Assembly: GCF_014697105.1 (NCBI RefSeq)
Contig: NZ_JACJRF010000013.1
Span: forward strand, 1 to 64,000
Direction of reading: 5' to 3'
Length of the DNA stretch: 64,000 bases
Source: Anabaena subtropica FACHB-260
GTDB lineage: Bacteria; Cyanobacteriota; Cyanobacteriia; Cyanobacteriales; Nostocaceae
The translations under genes and the position numbers were made by a program. Shown here in pieces: positions 1 to 9,066 of the stretch (the first letter of the stretch is position 1; each line of letters begins with the position of its first letter). Under the pieces are notes generated by a model that saw only the letters and a list, made by a program, of their open reading frames with translations, was not told where the DNA came from and made no database searches.

Positions 1-184
1 TTCCCCCTACTGCTTGCGCGTGTATTCTGATTGGATTTTCCACCACCTTTTACTCCCCACAACTCCTTCTGTTATTACTTTACTTGGACTTGTGTGTACA
101 CCGTAGCACCTCTAGGGGGCAGGGGAGCAGGGAGTGAGGGAAGAAATTCTTACTCACTACTCATTACTCATTACTCATTACTCA
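1..184. repeat. Intergenic left edge with ACTCATT-type heptad repeats
   Basis: No gene is supported here. From about 151 to 190 the heptad ACTCATT/ACTCACT is repeated head to tail about five times. It belongs to the short tandemly repeated sequences typical of heterocystous cyanobacteria. It lies directly downstream of the nusB stop codon. The same heptad forms a larger array near 60.1-60.4 kb. Confidence 0.7.
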
Positions 185-820
185 CTAAACACTCAGTGCC
201 TTTTTTTGGTCTGAGACTCGCCTTAGTACACCGTTAATAAAGCGATGGCCTTCATCGCCACTGTAGCGTTTAGCCAGTTCTACCGCTTCATTGATGGCGA
301 CGCTGTTGGGCAGATTGAAGAACATCATTTCTGCTACGGCGATGCGGAGAATATCCCGGTCGATTTGGGCTAGGCGAGTTACTTGCCAATCTACTAGTGC
401 AGAGGTAATTTGCTCATCAATAGTGGTGCGTTCTTCGCTGACAATTTTGACAAGTTTGATGGCATATCTACCAACTTCTTTGTCTTGATTTGCCAGCTGA
501 ATCAATTCTGGAAATTCCACAGATGCGCCTAGCTGATTGATGGCTGTTTGTGTGTAGGCGATCGCTTCTTGTAGCATATTACGGGCAGTATTCAAATCTG
601 AAGCCCGTGTTTGGCTAGTTAATAGGCGATCGTTACTACGTTGTAATTCAGCTGCTGCGTTGTCTAGAGTATCTTGTACTTCTGCCCTCAGGGTTCGCAC
701 TGTCGCTAGTACTAGTTTGGGCAGGTGTTCTTCGGTTAATTTTTTGGGGTTTAATGGTAACTGGCTCAGGCTTAAGAGTGCCAGTTCACGGGCAATTTGC
801 TGGGGTTTACGGTCTTGCAT
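185..820 (-). CDS. nusB: Transcription antitermination factor NusB
   Basis: NusB binds boxA RNA together with S10 (NusE) and helps RNA polymerase read through rRNA operons. The protein has 211 residues. The helical NusB domain lies in the C-terminal half, ending in the family signature with [19 protein letters not shown] followed by NGVL at about 172-197. The N-terminal ~75 residues are an extension that cyanobacterial NusB proteins commonly carry. The gene lies 171 bp downstream of the DUF502 gene on the same strand and may be cotranscribed with it. The start at 820 is the first in-frame ATG. Confidence 0.93.
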   Translation of the reverse strand: MQDRKPQQIARELALLSLSQLPLNPKKLTEEHLPKLVLATVRTLRAEVQDTLDNAAAELQRSNDRLLTSQTRASDLNTARNMLQEAIAYTQTAINQLGASVEFPELIQLANQDKEVGRYAIKLVKIVSEERTTIDEQITSALVDWQVTRLAQIDRDILRIAVAEMMFFNLPNSVAINEAVELAKRYSGDEGHRFINGVLRRVSDQKKALSV

Positions 821-991
821 AAGAGTAAATATTTCAGTAGTAATTTAATTCTTGGGTGACAAATTAATCAATTTTGGCAAAGCCAGACAACCATCTTATC
901 TGTATTAGGAGTGAAGTTACCGGATTTTTTGAGATTTCTTCTACGGGGATGATGAATTAATACGAGTTCGTAAAGATTCACCCTTATATCC

Positions 992-1759
992 CTAAACTCC
1001 TGGTCGTTTCATCTCTCGTGAGGACTTTTCTATGGTATCTATTGTGTGTTCTTGCACTAAGTCTAAGGGAGGTAGAGGTGTATTCGATGCTACAATACCG
1101 CCAGAAACTACGATTTTAAAGGCATCTTCTACGGACATGGAGAGGTTGACTACATCTTCTTCTGGAACTACGGCGTACCAACCTGTGGTTGGATTTGGGG
1201 AAGTGGGAATAAACACACTCAACATCGGACGAGACATCTGGGTTTGAATGTCACTACTCATCACACCTGTTACGAAGGCGATCGCCCACATTCCTCGACG
1301 GGGATATTCTACTAAAATCACCCTGCGAAATTTACCATTAGAATCTTTAAGTAGTGTTTCCAAAAGCTGCTTCAGGATTTTATACACCTGTCCAGCTAAG
1401 GGAATGGCCTGCAATAATTGTTCACCAAAATCCAATAACCAGCGTCCGGCAATATTTCGAGCCATCAAACCAATTACTAAAATACATAGTAGTGGTACAG
1501 CTAGTCCTACTGCTAAATCTAGTATATTTATCAGTATAGGATGTAACCCTTCAAAGGGATTTAATTGCTTGGGAATGCGAGTCAGAAAGTTGATTACCCA
1601 ATTAGCAATGGTAATCGTTAGCCAAATTGTTGTTGCTAGAGGAATTACTACCAACAACCCAGCAATCAAATCATTCTTTAAGTCCTGTTTTAAGCGGTCA
1701 ATTCCCAAGATTTTGTTCTCTTTTTTTAGGATAGTGGAATTTTCGTGATTAGTACCCAT
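992..1759 (-). CDS. DUF502 family membrane protein
   Basis: This is a 255-residue conserved inner-membrane protein of the DUF502 family, whose biochemical role is unknown. Two hydrophobic segments are visible at about residues 30-55 and 78-104. They are followed by a soluble C-terminal domain with the family-like stretches VILVEYPRRGMWAIAFVTG and VFIPTSPNPTTGWY. The spacing to nusB downstream (171 bp) suggests one transcription unit, and this pairing is common in cyanobacteria. There is no frameshift or truncation. Family assignment is firm; function cannot be said. Confidence 0.85.
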   Translation of the reverse strand: MGTNHENSTILKKENKILGIDRLKQDLKNDLIAGLLVVIPLATTIWLTITIANWVINFLTRIPKQLNPFEGLHPILINILDLAVGLAVPLLCILVIGLMARNIAGRWLLDFGEQLLQAIPLAGQVYKILKQLLETLLKDSNGKFRRVILVEYPRRGMWAIAFVTGVMSSDIQTQMSRPMLSVFIPTSPNPTTGWYAVVPEEDVVNLSMSVEDAFKIVVSGGIVASNTPLPPLDLVQEHTIDTIEKSSREMKRPGV

Positions 1760-2280
1760 TCCAGTAATTTTGTTGAATTTATTGTATATTTGTCGTATTA
1801 AATATTACTTTATTTATTTATCTGCGAAGACAAGTGTGGAATAGTATCCTAGTAACTACAAACCTTCTGCGGAAAAAAAGTTTGTCCATGACTGTATTTA
1901 TGGACACATTTGAATCACGGTATCAGCTAGCTTGTCTGTGAAAAAGTTACTTTTCTTTGTACAACTTGTAAATGATTGTTGCAAATCTCTTAGTTATTAC
2001 TAATCCTACCGCGATCTATTCAAAGCTGCTATGGGCGCAAAAAAACAACTCCAGTGCATTGATGAGAGCCATCAGATCATAAACGACAACCACTGGATGG
2101 GATATTTTGTATTAAAACAAGCCGTTATAAATCTTAACTTAGTAGTGAATGAATTTAAGAATTTTGGCGTTTTTATGGGAATTCCCAAAAATAAATTATC
2201 CAACCTCTCCCCTGCTATAAAAGCTTTCACGTAGCGTCCCGCAGGGATGGGACACTTTTTCCATTGGAAGTCTTTATTGC
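1760..2280. other. Non-coding spacer between DUF502 gene and hpsK
   Basis: This 521-bp AT-rich spacer lies upstream of the DUF502 gene and downstream of hpsK. A 67-codon reading frame at 2031-2234 has no recognisable domain and is probably chance. Near 2230-2252 there is a short GC-rich motif (GTAGCGTCCCGCAGGGA) of the kind scattered through Nostoc intergenic DNA. The promoter for the DUF502-nusB unit should lie at the left end, but I could not assign a -10 box with confidence. Confidence 0.5.
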
Positions 2281-3171
2281 CTAAGCCCCCAGCCCCTCTT
2301 TTGAGGATTCTTGGTTGCTGTCTTTGCTAAGAGCTATTGGTGCTTCTAAACTAGGGGTAGGTAGATACTTCATTTCCCAAGCTTTCAGCAAAATTAGGTA
2401 TTCATAAAAAGCCTGTAATGTACACCAAGCCATACCTGCACGTCCATCTAGACAACCACCTAGAAGAAAGTACATATACAAAAAACGCAACACAGGTCTG
2501 GCTGGTAGTCTCAAAGACAAGTCTTTTAAAGCACGCCGTCTATCAACTTCTGATTTACCAAAAAACAAATCTCGCCAGTCAACCTTGCCATTTTCCAATT
2601 GGTACAAGGTTTCCTTCGCTTCATCAGTAGAATAACGGTTGTGTTTCTCAATCCAACGGCTCAAACCCTTACTACAAGTGTAATGAGGATAGGTAGCTTT
2701 TAAGAAGCTGGTAGCACCTTCACAGACTTCTCGTTCCGTATGACCGTAGTCGGTAAACCACACCTTACCGTGACGGAACAGACGCATCTGATAACGGGGG
2801 TATTGAGTGCTGTAGCGAATCCAGCGATTCATGAACATTACCCGTTCAGCGACGTAGTAACCAATATATTTGGAAGTTGTAATTGCTTGTTCGCATTCAG
2901 CAAACAATTCTGGTGTCATCCGTTCGTCAGCTTCGAGAATATAGACCCATTCGTGTTTTGGTGGGAGAGACTCCAACATCCAGGTACGTTGGCGACCGTG
3001 GCTTTCAAAAGCGTGCTGCACAACGCGGATGGGATAGCGATTGGCTATTTCTACAGTGCGATCGCTACTACATGAGTCTACAACGATGATGTCATCCGAT
3101 AACATCGCCGATTCTATACAAGCTGCAATATCTAGTTCTTCGTTATAAGTCAGTATGTAAATAGAGAACAT
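2281..3171 (-). CDS. hpsK: Glycosyltransferase family 2, HpsK-like
   Basis: This predicted inverting glycosyltransferase has a GT-A fold and 296 residues. The nucleotide-sugar binding motifs are visible as ILTYNEELD at 6-14, VDSCSSDRT at 31-39 and LEADE at 79-83. The rest resembles lipopolysaccharide-core type GT2 enzymes, with a hydrophobic stretch near 229-240. It is the last minus-strand gene of the hps cluster, and the name hpsK rests on that position by analogy with Nostoc punctiforme. A stem-loop separates it from hpsJ, so it may have its own transcript or be read through. The acceptor sugar cannot be deduced. Confidence 0.78.
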   Translation of the reverse strand: MFSIYILTYNEELDIAACIESAMLSDDIIVVDSCSSDRTVEIANRYPIRVVQHAFESHGRQRTWMLESLPPKHEWVYILEADERMTPELFAECEQAITTSKYIGYYVAERVMFMNRWIRYSTQYPRYQMRLFRHGKVWFTDYGHTEREVCEGATSFLKATYPHYTCSKGLSRWIEKHNRYSTDEAKETLYQLENGKVDWRDLFFGKSEVDRRRALKDLSLRLPARPVLRFLYMYFLLGGCLDGRAGMAWCTLQAFYEYLILLKAWEMKYLPTPSLEAPIALSKDSNQESSKEGLGA

Positions 3172-3208
3172 TGCCCAGTCTTAAGGTAATTTTGCTAAAT
3201 GCTTAGTA

Positions 3209-3241
3209 TCAATAGTCAATAGTCAATAGTCATTAGTTATT
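3209..3241. repeat. Heptad repeat (AATAGTC) between hpsK and hpsJ
   Basis: The unit AATAGTC is repeated in tandem (AATAGTCAATAGTCAATAGTC, then degenerate copies). It is the same family as the ATTGACT arrays found at 23.5, 40.5, 56.9, 61.2 and 63.4 kb in this window. Confidence 0.75.
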
Positions 3242-3287
3242 AAATTCTCTTCTCCCCTAGCCTCTGCTCCCATATCCATATATTTAA

Positions 3288-3331
3288 CTAGGGGCTATGA
3301 ATAAGAGGGCTGAGTAAAAACTAGCCCCTAG
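3288..3331 (-). terminator. Stem-loop downstream of hpsJ
   Basis: A perfect 10-bp inverted repeat, CTAGGGGCTA at 3288-3297 and TAGCCCCTAG at 3322-3331, starts 14 bp after the hpsJ stop codon. On the minus strand the second arm is not followed by a long T-run, so it may be an RNA-stabilising or partial termination element, or simply a repeat of the GGGGCTAG type, rather than a strong terminator. Confidence 0.4.
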
Positions 3332-3344
3332 CCCCTAGCATCTA

Positions 3345-4187
3345 TTAACGTGCTGGTACTTTACCTTTACGTCCACCACCTTGAAAAGCACCGCTAGCTC
3401 TGAGTCCTGACCAACCGATAATGATGTAGCCAATGGATAATATCAAACTGCTGATACCAATTCGGAGTCCAGATTTCCAAGCATTGTCTCTAGCTTGTTT
3501 GGCAGCATCTTCTTTACGCTGGCGAATTTGGTTTAATCTTTGATTAGCAAGCCCTTGAGGATCTGTTTGCTGGGCAATAAACTGATCCAATTCTTGGGGA
3601 TTGGCTTTAAATTTTCTGAGTAATTCTTTCTGTGCTGCTGGAAGTTGCGGATTATTCAGTGCTTGTTGATATTTCTGATCATCTCGCAGCAGTTCAGTGA
3701 ATTGCGCTCTAGCTTGGGTGCGTAGTTGGTCTAGTTGAGCCTTTCCTTGCTCACTATTCACTTGGGCTTGAAATTGTGATAACTGGTTTTTGAGTTGATT
3801 TTCTGCTTGTTCCGCTTCTTGATTGATTTGGTTTACTTGTTGTACGCTGGCTTGTCGCACATTGTTGAGATGTAAGGGAAAAATCAGCAAGAAAATTAAT
3901 CCTAAAATACTGGAAAGTATTAAAACAGGAACCCTTAAATCAAACCCTTTGGAACCACCATCACTAGCACTGTCCATCCAATATCCAGTAAATAATGCTC
4001 CCAAGCCAACTAAAGGAACAATACCCCGGTCAACTAATGCTGTGGCTAGGTTAATTTGCCATATCCTATCTGTGGGCTGAAATGGCAACAAAAGAATCAA
4101 AAAATCCAGCAAAAACGAGACAATTAAAACTATCCCCACAACTTTGAGGATCAGGGAGGCGTTTACAGAAGCAAAGCGATTAACCAT
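3345..4187 (-). CDS. hpsJ: Hormogonium polysaccharide biosynthesis membrane protein HpsJ
   Basis: This 280-residue protein has four hydrophobic segments at about 12-34, 50-70, 86-104 and 241-262. Between the third and fourth lies a long Gln/Glu/Ala-rich helical region (about 110-235) with coiled-coil character. It matches the HpsJ family, which is needed with the other hps genes for the hormogonium polysaccharide in Nostoc; its molecular role is not established. It is 251 bp from hpsI, more than the gaps inside the neighbouring gene groups, so it may have a separate promoter. The coiled coil suggests a partner-binding or spacer role; that is inference. Confidence 0.75.
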   Translation of the reverse strand: MVNRFASVNASLILKVVGIVLIVSFLLDFLILLLPFQPTDRIWQINLATALVDRGIVPLVGLGALFTGYWMDSASDGGSKGFDLRVPVLILSSILGLIFLLIFPLHLNNVRQASVQQVNQINQEAEQAENQLKNQLSQFQAQVNSEQGKAQLDQLRTQARAQFTELLRDDQKYQQALNNPQLPAAQKELLRKFKANPQELDQFIAQQTDPQGLANQRLNQIRQRKEDAAKQARDNAWKSGLRIGISSLILSIGYIIIGWSGLRASGAFQGGGRKGKVPAR

Positions 4188-4438
4188 AGCTTTTCAAATT
4201 TGTATGTACCGAATTCAGATTGAGTGATTATCCTCTTTAAAGTTACTTTAATATCGTTCCCATAAGGTTCCTTGTTATATGAATCTACCCATATTTATGA
4301 GATAAAAAGCAATGCCACCATGTTACAAAATTTTTACCCCTGAGTAGAAAACTACACTACAGCAGCATTGGCTATCTAGTATGTGTATGTAAAATATTAC
4401 GTATTTTAGAATACAAGGGTAAGTTAGAACAAATTTAT

Positions 4439-5089
4439 CTATTTCATATTAACTTCAGTTTCCCAGATTCGTTGCCAAATCGGTAAATCCTCTGGTCTGT
4501 CAACATCCGCTAACGGTGATAGGTGATGATATAAGATGTTAAGTCGATTAGCAATATCTACAGTTTGGTGTAATACTTGCGAGGTTCCCCAGTCGATGTT
4601 AACGAATAATTCTGGGATGAAGCGACGCAAACCAATTAAGTAGTAACCACCATCAATGGCTGGGCCAAGTATCAAATCAACTGTATCTTTTTGTGCAAAC
4701 GCTTGGGCTAGAATCCGAGAATTCAACCCAGGGCAATCAGTGCCGATAATCACAACTTGTTGAGCATGATCTTGAAAAGCATTGTAGAGCGATCGCTCTA
4801 TCCGTGAACCCAAATCTCCATTCCCTTGGGGCTGGTAAACTAAGTCACAGCCAAGCCACTCTTCCATTAGTTGCAAATCACCACCAGCAAACCGCACTTC
4901 CACAGATACGTTAACTACTTTTTGCAGTTCTCTAACTTGAGATATTGTATACTCAGTCATCTCTCGTTGCAGGTTAGCAGCACCAAGAGTACCTAAAGCA
5001 GGTATTAACCTAGTTTTTGTCTTACCTGGTTCTGGATAGCGAGTAAAAATAATTAAGTGTTGTGGTTGAATTTGTGATGTTTTCAGCAC
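4439..5089 (-). CDS. hpsI: TIGR04282-type glycosyltransferase, HpsI-like
   Basis: This 216-residue protein belongs to the DUF2064/TIGR04282 group of nucleotidyl/glycosyl-transferase-like enzymes with a Rossmann-like GT-A fold. Visible motifs are IFTRYPEPGKTKTRL at 14-28, IIGTDCPGL near 114-122 and GPAIDGGYYLIGL near 137-149. Some members act in arsenosugar synthesis, but the position between hpsH and hpsJ argues for polysaccharide assembly here. It starts 33 bp after the hpsH stop codon, so cotranscription is likely. The symbol rests mainly on gene order. Confidence 0.72.
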   Translation of the reverse strand: MLKTSQIQPQHLIIFTRYPEPGKTKTRLIPALGTLGAANLQREMTEYTISQVRELQKVVNVSVEVRFAGGDLQLMEEWLGCDLVYQPQGNGDLGSRIERSLYNAFQDHAQQVVIIGTDCPGLNSRILAQAFAQKDTVDLILGPAIDGGYYLIGLRRFIPELFVNIDWGTSQVLHQTVDIANRLNILYHHLSPLADVDRPEDLPIWQRIWETEVNMK

Positions 5090-5122
5090 ACCATGACCTT
5101 GTTTAAATTAGCTAAAAATATC

Positions 5123-5680
5123 TTAATAGCAATAATCACCACCGCTATTAGCTCTATTACGCTCCTTTGCTGTCCGCATTGCACCTAAAATTGTCGAAAC
5201 ATAAACACAGCGCTTGATTTTATCCCTAGACTTGCTATTTAAGGTAATTCTACCCACAAGTATTTGTTTCACACTTCCTTGATAGTCAAATTCAACTCGC
5301 CTCACCCCATTTGATTGCTGTAAAGTCGTTTCTCTATCTAAACGCACGCGAGAATCTAAATTATTCCAATTAGCGTTAGCAGGACTTATGGTAGCAGGAT
5401 GAACTGCCCATTGAATTACACCATTTTGTTCGCGGAAACTAGCTTGCCAAGTTAATTTTTCTTTACTTGCTTGGCTTTGAGCTTGTCGCATGGCATTGTA
5501 AACTTCGTTTTGAGCTTTGTTGAGGCGTTGAGTATCTACAAAAGCTAACCAGTAAGGTAATGCTAAAGCTGCTAATATCCCAACCATGAGAATAACTGCC
5601 AATATCTCTGGAAGTGTAAAACCGCGTTCATTTTGACAATTTAAGCTATTCTTCTTGTCAACTATAGATAGTAAAAGCAC
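5123..5680 (-). CDS. hpsH: Pseudopilin-like protein HpsH
   Basis: This 185-residue protein has a type IV prepilin N-terminus. After a short polar leader comes G20|FTLPE with Glu at mature position +5, then a hydrophobic helix (ILAVILMVGILAALALPYW). PilD-type peptidase should cut after Gly20. The C-terminus contains KRCVYVSTILGA and a terminal Cys pair, resembling the end of HpsD (KRCVILKTLLGA), so the two are probably paralogues. It sits 22 bp after hpsG among glycosyltransferase genes. It probably joins a pseudopilus that exports polysaccharide. Confidence 0.75.
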   Translation of the reverse strand: MLLLSIVDKKNSLNCQNERGFTLPEILAVILMVGILAALALPYWLAFVDTQRLNKAQNEVYNAMRQAQSQASKEKLTWQASFREQNGVIQWAVHPATISPANANWNNLDSRVRLDRETTLQQSNGVRRVEFDYQGSVKQILVGRITLNSKSRDKIKRCVYVSTILGAMRTAKERNRANSGGDYCY

Positions 5681-5702
5681 CTGGATATATGTTGTGAATA
5701 TT

Positions 5703-6704
5703 TTAATTGCCAGAAATTACTGATAACTGTGGATTGAGAGATTTTGTCTTGAGTTTTGCGAATAATTCTGTAGATAAACTAGCCGGTAATGTAATAATTA
5801 TCAGAGCTTTAAACAAAAGTTTTAATGTAGAATTTATCTGCTTTACTCTAGAAGAGTCATACAGAAAATATTGCCAAATAAATTTAATAGCAGCTAGACT
5901 TTTACTTCGACTATAAGGCTTTTGCAGAGCTTTACAAGCTAAATATTTGTAGAGATTGGCTATACTCAAGTGCAAAATATGATTACCAATTGCCGATCTT
6001 GCTTGATAAGCTTTTTCTAGCACTTGCATACAAGCTTTCTCCTGTCTCACCAGATTAGAAGATAAAGAATTACTACTAACTCGATATAATATTTGGACGA
6101 AAGGTACAGCTACAAAAGAATATTTATCAGCTAATCGCAGCCACATATCCCAATCTTGAGCCGCCTTTAGTGATTCATCAAATCCTCCCAATGCAATTAA
6201 AGCTTCTTTGCGAATTAAAGGATTAGAACCATTTTCTAAAAAATTGTTGATAAATAATTTTTGATAGACATCTCCATTAAGTGTTACACGTCTACCAGAA
6301 ATTAAAAACTTACCATCTTCATCAATATAATCAGTCCAGCTATAAGCAACATGAAAATCGGGGTTTTCGTGTAAAGCTTCTAACTGAGACTCTAGTTTAT
6401 TCGGCATCCAAATATCATCAGCATCTAGGAAGCTAATAAATTTTCCCACTGCAAGATTTAACCCACGATTCCGGCTAACATTTCCCCCAGCATTCTCAAA
6501 GGAGAATATCTTAATTCGTGAATCTTGAATTTGGGAAACAATATCTAAAGTTCCATCTTGTGAACCATCATTAATCACAATTAATTCAAAATTAGTAAAA
6601 GATTGGCGTAAAACTGAATCGATTGTTTCTTTGATAGTTTTTTCACAATTATAAGCTGGTATGATTACAGAAATCATTGGTAAATCAAAATGTGATTCAG
6701 TCAT
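5703..6704 (-). CDS. hpsG: Glycosyltransferase family 2, HpsG
   Basis: This 333-residue GT2 enzyme shows ISVIIPAYNCEKT at 11-23, VINDGSQDGT at 43-52 and the metal/nucleotide-binding FLDADD at 92-97. A weakly hydrophobic stretch near 300-316 could contact the membrane. It overlaps the end of hpsF by 8 bp, so the two are translationally coupled. Together with hpsE and hpsF it forms the three-gene glycosyltransferase block known from N. punctiforme, where it is required for motility-associated polysaccharide. Donor and acceptor sugars are unknown. Confidence 0.82.
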   Translation of the reverse strand: MTESHFDLPMISVIIPAYNCEKTIKETIDSVLRQSFTNFELIVINDGSQDGTLDIVSQIQDSRIKIFSFENAGGNVSRNRGLNLAVGKFISFLDADDIWMPNKLESQLEALHENPDFHVAYSWTDYIDEDGKFLISGRRVTLNGDVYQKLFINNFLENGSNPLIRKEALIALGGFDESLKAAQDWDMWLRLADKYSFVAVPFVQILYRVSSNSLSSNLVRQEKACMQVLEKAYQARSAIGNHILHLSIANLYKYLACKALQKPYSRSKSLAAIKFIWQYFLYDSSRVKQINSTLKLLFKALIIITLPASLSTELFAKLKTKSLNPQLSVISGN

Positions 6705-7704
6705 TGTTTAAACTTATATTTTTATTGGTTAAATTATTGAAATAAAACATGAGTGAGTATAAAGGACTCAAAAGACTACCCAAATAAAAATTAAACTCCA
6801 CGATTGCAACTATATCTCCATTTAGATTATTTTTGTACTTAATAATATGGTGAAATAGTCTGCGAAGATTTCCCAAAATTGTTCTCAGTAAAATTATTGG
6901 TGATTGACCTTTTTTAGCATTGATTAGTCTGAGTTGAAAAATACATAAACCACAACCACGAGCTACATTGACTAAGTAACTTCTTTCAAGTCGCCCGTGG
7001 GGAATTTTATGATAAATTTCCATTTTGGGGTTATACCAAATTTCCCAACCAGCCTTGTACATATATAAGAGAACTTCTGTATCCTCTCCACCAACCATTA
7101 ACTTCCCGATTCTTCCTTTAAAAACTAACTGTTGTGGTACGCTTTCTAGCCAAGCTTGTTTACGGATAACAAGTGCAGCACCTGGGGGTAGTTTTAAGTT
7201 CTCAGCATCAAATATATACGCTTTTTGACCATGTTCTCTAATGGCTAAAAAAGCCTGGATTTGGGAAAAATTATCTGGCGGTGTCACTTCAAAATCACCA
7301 TGTATTTGACCACTCCATGCACCAGCGCGAGGATGTTCCTGGCCAAAATTATAAGATTGTAAAACCCAATCAGGCGCGGCTAAATTATCATCATCTAAAA
7401 AAGCAACAAATTTACCTTGGGATTCCTTGATTGCTCTGAGTCTTCCATAGGCTAAACCCTGTTGTGTTTCTAGAAAATATTTCAACTGACATTGAGTAAA
7501 TTTTTTCTGATAATCACTCACTACTTCAGGTGTGCGATCGCGGCTATTATTATCAATAACGATAACTTCCCAACGTAAGTGTTCTATACCTATTTGATTC
7601 AATAGTCGATCTAAAACTTGTGGTAAACGTTCTGCACCATTCCATGTGGGAATAGCAACAGTAAAATCCACTGTTTCGATGGTTTCTTGTAGTTCTTGTT
7701 GCAT
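6697..7704 (-). CDS. hpsF: Glycosyltransferase family 2, HpsF
   Basis: This is a 335-residue GT2 enzyme. Its motifs are VAIPTWNGAERLP at 16-28, VIDNNSRDRT at 49-58 and FLDDDN at 102-107, followed by the family pattern with LMVGGEDTEVLLYMYKAGWE and MEIYHKIPHGRLER. It is a close paralogue of HpsE, sharing the same order of motifs and the EIYH.IP...L.R segment. It starts 20 bp after hpsE and overlaps hpsG. It probably adds sugars to the hormogonium polysaccharide at the cytoplasmic face of the membrane. Confidence 0.82.
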   Translation of the reverse strand: MQQELQETIETVDFTVAIPTWNGAERLPQVLDRLLNQIGIEHLRWEVIVIDNNSRDRTPEVVSDYQKKFTQCQLKYFLETQQGLAYGRLRAIKESQGKFVAFLDDDNLAAPDWVLQSYNFGQEHPRAGAWSGQIHGDFEVTPPDNFSQIQAFLAIREHGQKAYIFDAENLKLPPGAALVIRKQAWLESVPQQLVFKGRIGKLMVGGEDTEVLLYMYKAGWEIWYNPKMEIYHKIPHGRLERSYLVNVARGCGLCIFQLRLINAKKGQSPIILLRTILGNLRRLFHHIIKYKNNLNGDIVAIVEFNFYLGSLLSPLYSLMFYFNNLTNKNISLNND

Positions 7705-7724
7705 AATCCCAGCCTCCTGATTAT

Positions 7725-8693
7725 TTACTTACTACTTTTAGTTAAGTACCCATTTTTCCACAGATAAAAAGGACTAATTAGGCTGCTGAAAAACAGTTCT
7801 GTTTCACAAGCTATGACTAAATCAGTTTTTATCTTGGTTCTATACTTCAGTAGTTGTAAAACAATTTTTCTTGTATCATTTATCATGTAGGCAACAAGGA
7901 CAAATGGTTTGTAATAGGATTCAACATTTGTTGTCCTGGTAACATAGCGACTTAGCCCAACACCTCTGAAGAAGGGAATTAAATATTCTCTTTTTAATCT
8001 AGAGCTTGGTATTCTATGATAAATTTCCATTTCTGGGTTATACCAAACTTCCCAACCAGATTTTTGCAGATAACACAGCATTTCTAAATCTTCACCAGTG
8101 AGCATATTCCCTGCAACTCTACCAGTTAAAATTGGCTGTTCTGGTACACTTTCTAACCATGCTTCTCTGCGGACAACCAGTCCAGCAGAGGGGGGAAGAA
8201 GTTTTTTCCTCGGCTCGTAAAATAGAGGTTTATTACCGCGTTCTGTAATTGCTAAAAAAGGAATAATACTCTTAAAATTTTCCGGTGGTTCAACTTCCCA
8301 GTCTGGGTGTATTTGGCTACCATACGCCCCTGCTTTGGGGTGCTTTTGAGCGAAAGCACAAGCTGCTGCTACCCAAGTTGGGATGGGGTAGTTATCGTCA
8401 TCTAAAAAACCGATTAATTTACCTGAAGCAACTTCGACACCTTTTTTTCTGGCATAGGCTGCACCTTGTTTAGCTTCAAAACAGTATTTTAAAGGATAAG
8501 AACAGTGCCAATTTTCTTGGTATTGTTGAACAACTTGGGCTGTGTTGTCAGTGCTGTTATTATCGACAACAATAATTTCCCAAGCAATATTTTCGGTGTT
8601 AATTTGGTTTCGCAGCCTTTCTAATAATTCTGGCAAACGATTCGCACCGTTGTAAGTCGGTATAGCTATAGTTAAATCAAGGTTGGCAGTCAT
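7725..8693 (-). CDS. hpsE: Glycosyltransferase family 2, HpsE
   Basis: This 322-residue GT2 enzyme has IAIPTYNGANRLP at 9-21, VVDNNSTDNT at 42-51 and FLDDDN near 95-100. The later GNMLTGEDLEMLCYLQKSGW and MEIYHRIPSSRLKREY segments closely match HpsF, which points to gene duplication. It is the first gene after the hairpin that follows hpsD. It therefore probably begins a separate hpsEFG(H) transcript; in N. punctiforme the hpsE-G block is transcribed during hormogonium development. Confidence 0.83.
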   Translation of the reverse strand: MTANLDLTIAIPTYNGANRLPELLERLRNQINTENIAWEIIVVDNNSTDNTAQVVQQYQENWHCSYPLKYCFEAKQGAAYARKKGVEVASGKLIGFLDDDNYPIPTWVAAACAFAQKHPKAGAYGSQIHPDWEVEPPENFKSIIPFLAITERGNKPLFYEPRKKLLPPSAGLVVRREAWLESVPEQPILTGRVAGNMLTGEDLEMLCYLQKSGWEVWYNPEMEIYHRIPSSRLKREYLIPFFRGVGLSRYVTRTTNVESYYKPFVLVAYMINDTRKIVLQLLKYRTKIKTDLVIACETELFFSSLISPFYLWKNGYLTKSSK

Positions 8694-9066
8694 TTTTTGC
8701 GGTTTATACTTAGATTTATTGTCTAGTTGGGGGTGTCTGGATGATGTTAAAGACTTAACCGAAGTTATTTTAGGCTGAACTGCAACTCATGGCTAGTAAA
8801 TATTTAATTCAAGTATGGAACAACAAATCTCGGAAAAATTGCTTTTTACAAGCTTTTTAGCATCCTCCATAAGTTGTATTTTTCGAGTTTTGAATTGTTT
8901 ATTTTGGATAAAAATGTTTATTTAAGGATTTTGTACTGATAAAAAAATAGTAAAATTTAAAACTAAAAATATTGCACCTTCTATTTCAATTTTGCGTTGA
9001 AGGTGCGTTTTATAGTTCAGTATTATTGTGTAGTTTTTGATAAAATTAGCTACATGAAATACTGAT
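8694..9066 (-). promoter_or_regulatory. hpsD-hpsE spacer, likely hpsE promoter region
   Basis: This 373-bp AT-rich gap is the only long one inside hpsA-hpsH. It holds the stem-loop at 8974-9006 and then about 280 bp before the hpsE ATG. The layout suggests termination after hpsD and a new promoter for hpsEFG. I could not assign the sigma-factor motif by eye. Confidence 0.5.
8974..9006 (-). terminator. Terminator-like hairpin after hpsD
   Basis: The arms GCACCTTC (8974-8981) and GAAGGTGC (8999-9006) form a perfect 8-bp stem with a 17-nt loop, 60 bp beyond the hpsD stop codon. On the minus strand the stem is followed by the T-rich run AATATTTTTAGTTTTAAATT, the normal arrangement of an intrinsic terminator. 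Confidence 0.6.

Noticed and set aside
1248-1748. 166-codon frame antisense to the DUF502 gene
   Set aside because: It is a mirror of a well-supported membrane protein gene on the other strand.
2031-2234. 67-codon frame in the DUF502-hpsK spacer
   Set aside because: No ribosome binding site, no recognisable motif, and AT-rich chance codon use.
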